A stretch of DNA of 18,865 bases from Bacillota bacterium (lineage in GTDB: Bacteria; Bacillota; Bacilli; Bacillales; Cytobacillaceae): positions 1 through 18,865 of the forward strand of contig JAEWIG010000007.1 in NCBI GenBank assembly GCA_023387295.1. Direction: 5' to 3'. This document shows, one piece after another, positions 14,024 through 18,865 of this stretch. Each line of letters starts with the position of its first letter. Positions within the stretch are counted from its first letter, which is position 1. The notes under the pieces were generated by a model. The model saw nothing but the letters and a program-made list of their open reading frames with translations. It made no database searches and was not told where the DNA came from. A program made the position numbers and the translations under genes.

Positions 14024-15387
14024 AGTTAAAGAATTCCTTATTAACTCAGTATTTAATCATTATAGTGTTGGCGATTGTGATTTTTCCAATCACTTTTTTC
14101 TTGTCCTCCATTTCTTTTTTTTCGTATTTTGATAATAAAGTAGAAGTGAATAAATATCAAAATGGGACAGATATAGAAAGAATGTGGCATAAAGAAGCAC
14201 AGAGCCTATCGGGTGCTTCAGATGAGGAAATAACCAAAAGGTTAGTGTCTTTGAAAGCTCAATATTCTGAAGCAAACATGTATTGGGTTGATGAAACTGG
14301 ACAAACAAGAGTTAGGCTACCTGAAGATTTAGTCGTCCCTAAGTCATGGTCCCCTACCGTTACAATTGATTTTATGCAAAAGAATCGTGGATATGATGTT
14401 GATCCATTCACAGTAGTCGCTGTAATTGGACAGGAAAAAACGAAAGGCTTTATCGTTTTCCAAGTTCCACGTTCTGCCATGGAGCCAATGGGAGTACAAT
14501 TGCAGGATAGATACGGGTATTTAATATTTCTCGCCGTTTTAGCCGTGCTCGCCATCTTTATTTTTATCTCATGGATTTTCTTTTATAAAATTCGAAAACG
14601 TCTTCTAAGGCTGCAAAAGGCCATGTATAGTCCAGAAGATTATGGGATTCCAGAACCGATTACGGTGGATAAAAAAGATGAAATCGGTCAGCTTGAAATA
14701 TCCTTCAATGACATGATTCATCAACTTGAAAGTAGCCGTCAGCGTGAAAAAGAAGAAGAAACGTTGCGAAGAGAGCTGATTGCTAATTTATCACATGATT
14801 TGCGAACACCTCTAACAACCATTCAAGGGCATGCGTATAGCTTGAACAAAGAACCATTAAGTGAAAAGGGAAAGGAATCTTTGAAATTAATTGATACGAA
14901 AGTAAACTATCTGAGCCAATTAATTGAAAATCTCCTTTCCTATACATTGTTAACATCAGGAAAATATCCATACAAGCCGCAAAAAACAGATATCGTTCGA
15001 CTGGTGAAGACAAGCTTTGCCGCTTGGTATCCGGTTTTCGAAAACCTCGGCTTTCAAATGGATATTGACCTCCCAGAGAAAACCTTTTATTGGGACATAG
15101 ATGCGCAATGGATGGATAGAGTTCTAGATAACTTTTATCAAAACATTAACCGTCACGCAAAAGAGGGCAAGTACATTGGTGTTAAGGTTAATGTCGAGAC
15201 ACAAGAAATAATCATTGAAGATCATGGTCTAGGTATGAGTGGAGAATCGGAAGGTAAAGGTGCTGGAATTGGCCTTTCCATCGTATCACTCATGTTAAAG
15301 GATATGAACATTGATTGGAAAGTAGAAACAGGGAAAGCTGGTACAACCATTCGAATACAGAAAAAAGCTAGTAAAGCCGACATGTAA
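14020..15387 (+). CDS. Membrane sensor histidine kinase
   Basis: 455 residues, overlapping the regulator gene by four bases. TM1 spans about 11-36 and TM2 about 166-189, leaving an extracellular sensor domain of about 130 residues. HAMP is about 190-242 and the dimerisation domain contains LSHDLRTP with phosphorylated His259. The ATPase domain has an N-box around DNFYQNINRHA (370-380), DHGLGM (401-406) and GAGIGLS (414-420). The large outer domain sets it apart from BceS-type intramembrane kinases, which have almost no loop, and is closer to the SpaK/NisK-like or general OmpR-linked kinases. The signal cannot be read directly; the neighbouring transporter suggests a membrane-active peptide or cell-wall antibiotic. 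A terminator overlaps the stop codon region. Confidence 0.92.
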   Translation: MKLKNSLLTQYLIIIVLAIVIFPITFFLSSISFFSYFDNKVEVNKYQNGTDIERMWHKEAQSLSGASDEEITKRLVSLKAQYSEANMYWVDETGQTRVRLPEDLVVPKSWSPTVTIDFMQKNRGYDVDPFTVVAVIGQEKTKGFIVFQVPRSAMEPMGVQLQDRYGYLIFLAVLAVLAIFIFISWIFFYKIRKRLLRLQKAMYSPEDYGIPEPITVDKKDEIGQLEISFNDMIHQLESSRQREKEEETLRRELIANLSHDLRTPLTTIQGHAYSLNKEPLSEKGKESLKLIDTKVNYLSQLIENLLSYTLLTSGKYPYKPQKTDIVRLVKTSFAAWYPVFENLGFQMDIDLPEKTFYWDIDAQWMDRVLDNFYQNINRHAKEGKYIGVKVNVETQEIIIEDHGLGMSGESEGKGAGIGLSIVSLMLKDMNIDWKVETGKAGTTIRIQKKASKADM

Positions 15388-15407
15388 TGTGTCGGTTTAT
15401 TTTTTTA
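15377..15407 (+). terminator. Terminator at the end of the kinase gene
   Basis: CCGACA (15377-15382) pairs with TGTCGG (15390-15395), followed by TTTATTTTTTT. The left arm lies in the last codons of the kinase. It would partly or fully separate the regulatory genes from the transporter genes. Confidence 0.65.
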
Positions 15408-15459
15408 AACGAAATTTAAACTTTACCGACCCTTTGTTTTAACCAAGCGTGGATAGAAT
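15404..15459 (+). promoter_or_regulatory. Candidate regulated promoter of the ABC transporter genes
   Basis: TAGAAT at 15454-15459 is a fair -10 but has no good -35, as expected for an activator-dependent promoter. TTTAAAC occurs at 15404-15410 and 15415-15421, exactly 11 bases apart, a typical OmpR-family direct repeat; the related TTTAACC lies at 15438-15444. The sequence is AT-rich, so chance is possible. Confidence 0.4.
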
Positions 15460-15478
15460 AGGTCCTGAGGTGAAGAAA

Positions 15479-16393
15479 ATGAGTGAATACATTATTGAAA
15501 CGAATAAATTAACAAAGAAATTTAAAGGAAGAATTGCAGTTGAAAGTGTTGATCTCAAAATTAAGCAGGGAGAAATATATGGCTTCCTTGGCCCAAATGG
15601 TGCTGGGAAAACAACAACGATCCGTATGCTTCTTGGGCTAGCGAAACCATCATATGGCTCAATCCGAATCTTCGGAAAGGATATGAAGAAGGAAAAGCTA
15701 TCCGTCTTAAAAAGAGTGGGTTCTTTAGTAGAATATCCTTCTTATTATGGCCATTTAACAGCTTACGAGAATTTAGAAGCGATTCGAATTTTACTAGATG
15801 CCCCAAAGTCGAGGATTGAAGAAGTTCTGAAAATTGTCAGGCTGTCAAAAGAAGCAAAAAGACCAGTAAAAGGCTTTTCCTTAGGCATGAAGCAAAGGCT
15901 TGGAATTGCTGCCGCTTTATTAGGAAATCCAGAATTACTTATCCTAGATGAGCCGACGAACGGACTTGACCCTTCTGGAATATTGGAAATGAGAGAATTA
16001 ATTAAAAGCATGCCGAAAGAACATGGCATCACGATTTTAGTATCGAGTCATTTACTATCAGAAATTGATCAAATGGCGACAGAAGTAGGCATTATCTCGA
16101 AAGGAAAAATGATTTTTCAAGATTCGATTGAAGCAATGAGAGAAAAATCGACTAGTAGAATCGCCATTAAAGTAAATGAGGCGGAACAAGCATGGAGAAT
16201 GCTGCTTTCAAAAGGAATCCAGGCAGAAATGGAAAACAAGCAATTGTACTTGTCTCAATTCTCAGATGAAGTAGTGTCTAATGTGGTCACAGAACTTATT
16301 ACAAATCGTTTCTCTGTTTATCGGGTACAAGAAGAGAAAAAGTCGCTTGAAGATATTTTCCTTGAACTAACCGGTGAGGAGGCGAGCTTGTAA
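15479..16393 (+). CDS. ABC transporter ATPase, lantibiotic/bacitracin immunity type (LanF/BcrA-like)
   Basis: 304 residues from the ATG at 15479 with GAGGTGA 5 bases upstream. Motifs: Walker A GPNGAGKT (38-45), signature FSLGMKQRL (133-141), Walker B LLILDEP (153-159) with Glu158, and switch His191 in SSHLL. The Q-loop Gln is replaced by Glu85 in LVEYPSYYGHLTAYENL. This 'E-loop' is the reported hallmark of LanF immunity ATPases and is also seen in BcrA-like proteins. It pairs with the two ABC-2 permeases encoded directly downstream; the first starts in a TAATG overlap. The system likely removes lantibiotics, bacitracin-like peptides or similar compounds from the membrane. No precursor peptide or modification enzyme gene is near, so it is probably self-standing resistance. 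Confidence 0.92.
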   Translation: MSEYIIETNKLTKKFKGRIAVESVDLKIKQGEIYGFLGPNGAGKTTTIRMLLGLAKPSYGSIRIFGKDMKKEKLSVLKRVGSLVEYPSYYGHLTAYENLEAIRILLDAPKSRIEEVLKIVRLSKEAKRPVKGFSLGMKQRLGIAAALLGNPELLILDEPTNGLDPSGILEMRELIKSMPKEHGITILVSSHLLSEIDQMATEVGIISKGKMIFQDSIEAMREKSTSRIAIKVNEAEQAWRMLLSKGIQAEMENKQLYLSQFSDEVVSNVVTELITNRFSVYRVQEEKKSLEDIFLELTGEEASL

Positions 16394-17100
16394 TGCTGAC
16401 CACTTTCGTTGCGGATTTTCTCAAAATTAAACGAAAAATGATTTGGTTTCTCATTTTTCTTGGTCCTTTCGGTGTTGTTGCCCTAGAGGCGGTTAATTTT
16501 GGCTTGCGTTATGACTATTTAACAAAGCGTTATGAGGCTGATTTATGGGGTGGGCTTATCGGGGAAGCTAGTTTTCTAGCAATTCCTGCTCTCATGCTTG
16601 GATTAACGATTATTACATCGATGATCGCGAGTATTGAACATCAGACGAATGCATGGAAGCAGCTTCTTGCATTGCCGATATCAAAATTTCGTGTTTTTAC
16701 AGGAAAATTTTTATTAGCAGCGGTTCTTTTGTTTATTTCAAGTACTTTGCTTTTTGTAGGCATTATTATTCTAGGCCTATTCTTGAAATTTGGTTTAGCA
16801 ATTCCTTTGTTGACCTTGTTAAAAATGGTCTATTTACCCTACTTTGCTGCCATGCCTTTTATTGCTTTTCAAACTTGGTTATCCATTACAGTGAAAAATC
16901 AGGCAATCCCTTTAACAACAGGGATTTTGAGTACCATTTTATCTCTTGCTGCATTTAATTTTCCTGATTGGTTTCCGTGGAATTGGCTTTATTTAGAGAG
17001 CTGGGGAAGTCCATTATACTCTGCAATTGCAGGACTTTGCTTAGGCTTTATCCTGTATATGCTCGGACTTATCGATTTTGGCAGAAAGGATGTGCAATAA
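16393..17100 (+). CDS. ABC-2 permease, LanE/LanG-like (first)
   Basis: 235 residues. Its ATG overlaps the ATPase stop by one base (TAATG), implying translational coupling. It begins with a short cytosolic segment, FVADFLKIKRKMIWFLIFLG, and has about six membrane helices. The pattern LKIKRKMIW near the start and HQTNAWKQLLALP in the first cytosolic loop are typical of the ABC2_membrane_4 group that includes lantibiotic immunity and bacitracin permeases. It is a paralogue of the next gene: both share WKQLLA-[LM]-P followed by a Phe/Tyr and a FxGKFLL or YFAKFLL stretch. Together they would form the heterodimeric channel of an E/G pair. Confidence 0.88.
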   Translation: MLTTFVADFLKIKRKMIWFLIFLGPFGVVALEAVNFGLRYDYLTKRYEADLWGGLIGEASFLAIPALMLGLTIITSMIASIEHQTNAWKQLLALPISKFRVFTGKFLLAAVLLFISSTLLFVGIIILGLFLKFGLAIPLLTLLKMVYLPYFAAMPFIAFQTWLSITVKNQAIPLTTGILSTILSLAAFNFPDWFPWNWLYLESWGSPLYSAIAGLCLGFILYMLGLIDFGRKDVQ

Positions 17101-17826
17101 GTGGGAAAGGTATTACGGTCAGAATTTTTAAAGATAAGAAAGTCATCGATATGGCTGCTCATTTTTATTAGTCCTGTATTAGCTTCATTGGTAGGTTTTG
17201 GACAATCATTGGAGGATACACCATTTAAATGGGAAATGACGTTAGGCACGATGGTATTTTTGCATGCACTCTTATTTTACCCTTTACTCTCCGGCGTTTT
17301 TTCCGCCTTTGTCTGTCGCTATGAGCATCTTGGGGGAGGATGGAAACAGCTGCTTGCTATGCCTGTTACACGAGGAAATGTTTATTTTGCAAAATTCCTC
17401 CTTGTTATCGGTTTACTTGCCCTCACTCAAGTTTTATTTACAGGTGGTCTTATACTTGTAGGTCAGCTAAAAGGGTTTGAGGGAGCCCTTCCGTGGAAAG
17501 TCATTGCCACAAGTGTTGTTGGGGGCTGGATTGCCTGTATGCCGCTTGTCGCCTTACAACTTTTCGTTTCTACCGCCTGGTCGAGCTTTGCAGCACCTTT
17601 AGCTCTCAATGTGATTTTTACCTTGCCAAATATGTTAGTTGTAAACTCAGATAAATTTGGTCCCTATTATCCATGGGCACAGCCGTTTCTTCTTATGCTT
17701 CCTAGCTCAGAAGATAGCTTCGGGGCATTAAATGTTCCACTTGAAACGCTGTTAATTGTCATTCTTGGTAGTTTTGTTCTATTCTTTGTTGCTGGATTCG
17801 TTTATTTTCAACGAAAGGAAATATAA
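17101..17826 (+). CDS. ABC-2 permease, LanE/LanG-like (second)
   Basis: 241 residues starting at a GTG immediately after the preceding stop codon; GAAAGGATG about 9 bases upstream serves as ribosome binding site. About six membrane helices are visible. It opens with VLRSEFLKIRKSSIWLLIF and carries GGGWKQLLAMPVTRGNVYFAK in the first loop, matching the same region of its neighbour, so the two arose by duplication. It completes the ATPase-permease-permease order characteristic of lantibiotic immunity transporters. A strong terminator follows at 17833, ending the operon. Confidence 0.88.
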   Translation: MGKVLRSEFLKIRKSSIWLLIFISPVLASLVGFGQSLEDTPFKWEMTLGTMVFLHALLFYPLLSGVFSAFVCRYEHLGGGWKQLLAMPVTRGNVYFAKFLLVIGLLALTQVLFTGGLILVGQLKGFEGALPWKVIATSVVGGWIACMPLVALQLFVSTAWSSFAAPLALNVIFTLPNMLVVNSDKFGPYYPWAQPFLLMLPSSEDSFGALNVPLETLLIVILGSFVLFFVAGFVYFQRKEI

Positions 17827-17832
17827 AGAAGT

Positions 17833-17869
17833 GAAAGAGTCATCACTGTTTGCAATTGATGACTCTTTC
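17833..17869 (+). terminator. Rho-independent terminator of the ABC operon
   Basis: A perfect 13-base stem, GAAAGAGTCATCA (17833-17845) with TGATGACTCTTTC (17857-17869), over an 11-base loop. The downstream T run is weak (TTTCTAAAT), so it may also serve the convergent gene. Confidence 0.75.
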
Positions 17870-17906
17870 TAAATAGATAAGATCGGATTGGTTTTTATTA
17901 GAGTTT

Positions 17907-17947
17907 GAGAAATGTCCAGCTCCAGGCGCCTTGCGCTTTTCTTTTAT
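17907..17947 (+). repeat. CCAGCTCCA repeat, right copy
   Basis: GAGAAATGTCCAGCTCCA, then GGCGCCTTGCGC and TTTTCTTTTAT. It aligns in the same orientation with 13239-13275. It contains GCGC-CTT-GCGC followed by T residues and reaches the stop codon (17944-17946) of the convergent response regulator gene. Confidence 0.6.
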
Positions 17948-18645
17948 GTATTAAATTTATAACCTATTCCTCTAACGGTTTCGATAAATGGATAATCGGA
18001 GTGTAGGGCTATTTTTTCTCTTAAATGTTTAACGTGAACGTCAATTGTTCGATCATTGATAGCCTTCTCTTCGTTTTTGTAAATAGTAGAGATAATTTGT
18101 TCTCTAGTAAAAACTTGATCGGGGTGAGTCATGAAAAGGTAGAGTAGCTTATATTCAAAAAGAGTTAAGTCAAGAAAAATATTTTCGAACCTCGCTTTAC
18201 CGACGATTGGTTTAAGCGTCAGTCCCCGATAGCTAATCTTACTGCATCGGTTTGCTGTTCTTCTTAATACCGTTTCGACACGCGTCACTAATTCCTCGAG
18301 GCTAAAAGGCTTTGTCAAATAATCATCGGCCCCTAATTTCAGCCCTTCAATCCGATCTTTTTCATCTTGATGAGCAGAAATCATAATAATGGGTACATTA
18401 CTATTCAATTCCGTGCGCAGCCACGTGCAAATTTCTTTTCCATTTAATCCGGGGAGCATAATATCTAAGATAATGAAGCAAGGATCATATTTTAAATACT
18501 TCTCTTTCGCCTCAAAACCATCTGCTGCTTCTAGCACTTCAAAGCCTATTTTTTCTAAAGCCATTTTAATAATATGTCTTATTCGCTCTTCATCTTCCAC
18601 GATTAAAATCGTTTTTCCCCTCAGTTTTTCCTTCAAAGATCTCAA
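17944..18645 (-). CDS. OmpR-family response regulator without visible kinase
   Basis: 233 residues from a TTG at 18645; a second TTG at 18636 (230 residues) lies 10 bases after AAGGG and may be the true start. No in-frame ATG precedes the conserved receiver motif, so the start is uncertain. Numbering from 18645: acidic residues near VEDEE (17-21), phosphoacceptor Asp61 in FIILDIMLPG, the ISAHQDEKD segment, and GADDYLTKPF. The winged helix contains LTLFEYKLLYLFMTHPDQVF, DRTIDVHVKHLREKI and the ending TVRGIGYKFN. The kinase is not downstream, where the convergent ABC operon lies; it would have to lie beyond the right window edge or elsewhere. All receiver residues needed for phosphorylation are present. 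Confidence 0.9.
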   Translation of the reverse strand: MRSLKEKLRGKTILIVEDEERIRHIIKMALEKIGFEVLEAADGFEAKEKYLKYDPCFIILDIMLPGLNGKEICTWLRTELNSNVPIIMISAHQDEKDRIEGLKLGADDYLTKPFSLEELVTRVETVLRRTANRCSKISYRGLTLKPIVGKARFENIFLDLTLFEYKLLYLFMTHPDQVFTREQIISTIYKNEEKAINDRTIDVHVKHLREKIALHSDYPFIETVRGIGYKFNT

Positions 18646-18865
18646 TCCCTTATTGATTATTTAAAGAAAATAATCTGTTTACTAGTTTCTTTTATTATAT
18701 AGAAGAAACTTGGGTATTTGGGCATAAAAAGAAGTATTTCATAAAAAAAAACGAAGAAATTCAAAAAAAAATCCTATTAAATTTTTTAAATTGCAGATTA
18801 TGAAAGGGCTTTCTTGAAGTTTGTAAAAAAACTTTTACGTCATCTTAATTTCCTTGAGTATACGG
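18646..18865. other. AT-rich region upstream of the last regulator, no gene seen
   Basis: Contains runs of A and a TATAAT on the minus strand (plus-strand ATTATA near 18695-18700) that could be the -10 of the regulator gene, without a clear -35. Short inverted pieces such as AAGTTT/AAACTT near 18819-18835 are probably a consequence of composition. Confidence 0.4.

Overview
The window looks like a chromosomal segment of a low-GC, endospore-forming Bacillaceae species (Bacillus sensu lato). The basis is the AT-rich sequence with strong AGGAGG-type ribosome binding sites, a bacillithiol deacetylase gene (bshB2) next to yojF, a B. subtilis-type dual-cysteine PdxK, a BmrA-like drug exporter, an AlkD DNA glycosylase and a probable sigma-K promoter in front of a coat-like protein. 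No phage, transposase, CRISPR array, rRNA or tRNA was seen. These identifications come from recalled family motifs, not from a search.

Layout. 1-1005: 3' part of a two-headed P-loop ATPase. 1038-1563: Pro/Gly-rich, aromatic-tailed protein with a good sigma-K promoter. 1562-1763: palindromic repeats, then a terminator. 1863-4540: operon of two ABC-2 permeases and an ATPase. 4652-7219 (minus): MerR/TipA-like regulator and BmrA-like exporter behind a textbook MerR promoter with a 19-bp spacer. 7302-8252: small membrane protein and AlkD. 8334-9431: PQQ-type sugar dehydrogenase lipoprotein. 9439-9494: second copy of the palindromic repeat. 9576-10381: Crp/Fnr regulator with a perfect TGTGA-N6-TCACA site at about -41.5 of its own promoter. 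10466-10987: SRPBCC protein. 10989-11113: large palindrome between convergent genes. 11121-13162 (minus): bshB2, yojF and pdxK. 13305-17869: two-component system followed by an ABC transporter of the lantibiotic/bacitracin immunity type (ATPase plus two ABC-2 permeases). 17944-18645 (minus): OmpR-type response regulator with no visible partner kinase.

Functional picture. Much of the window is envelope defence and stress response: a drug-responsive MerR-BmrA pair, a two-component/ABC module whose ATPase has Glu where the Q-loop Gln normally sits (the 'E-loop' of LanF immunity ATPases), a second ABC-2 exporter, bacillithiol synthesis and alkylation repair. No bacteriocin precursor or modification gene was found, so the LanFEG-like module is probably a stand-alone sensing and resistance system.

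The signals that deserve most attention are non-coding. They are a dispersed palindromic repeat (GGTGCC-N-GGCACC followed at fixed spacing by GGACA and GTTTTGTACGC blocks) in at least three intergenic places; a pair of degenerate direct repeats bracketing the two-component/ABC module; and the MerR and Fnr operators, whose geometry matches their regulators.
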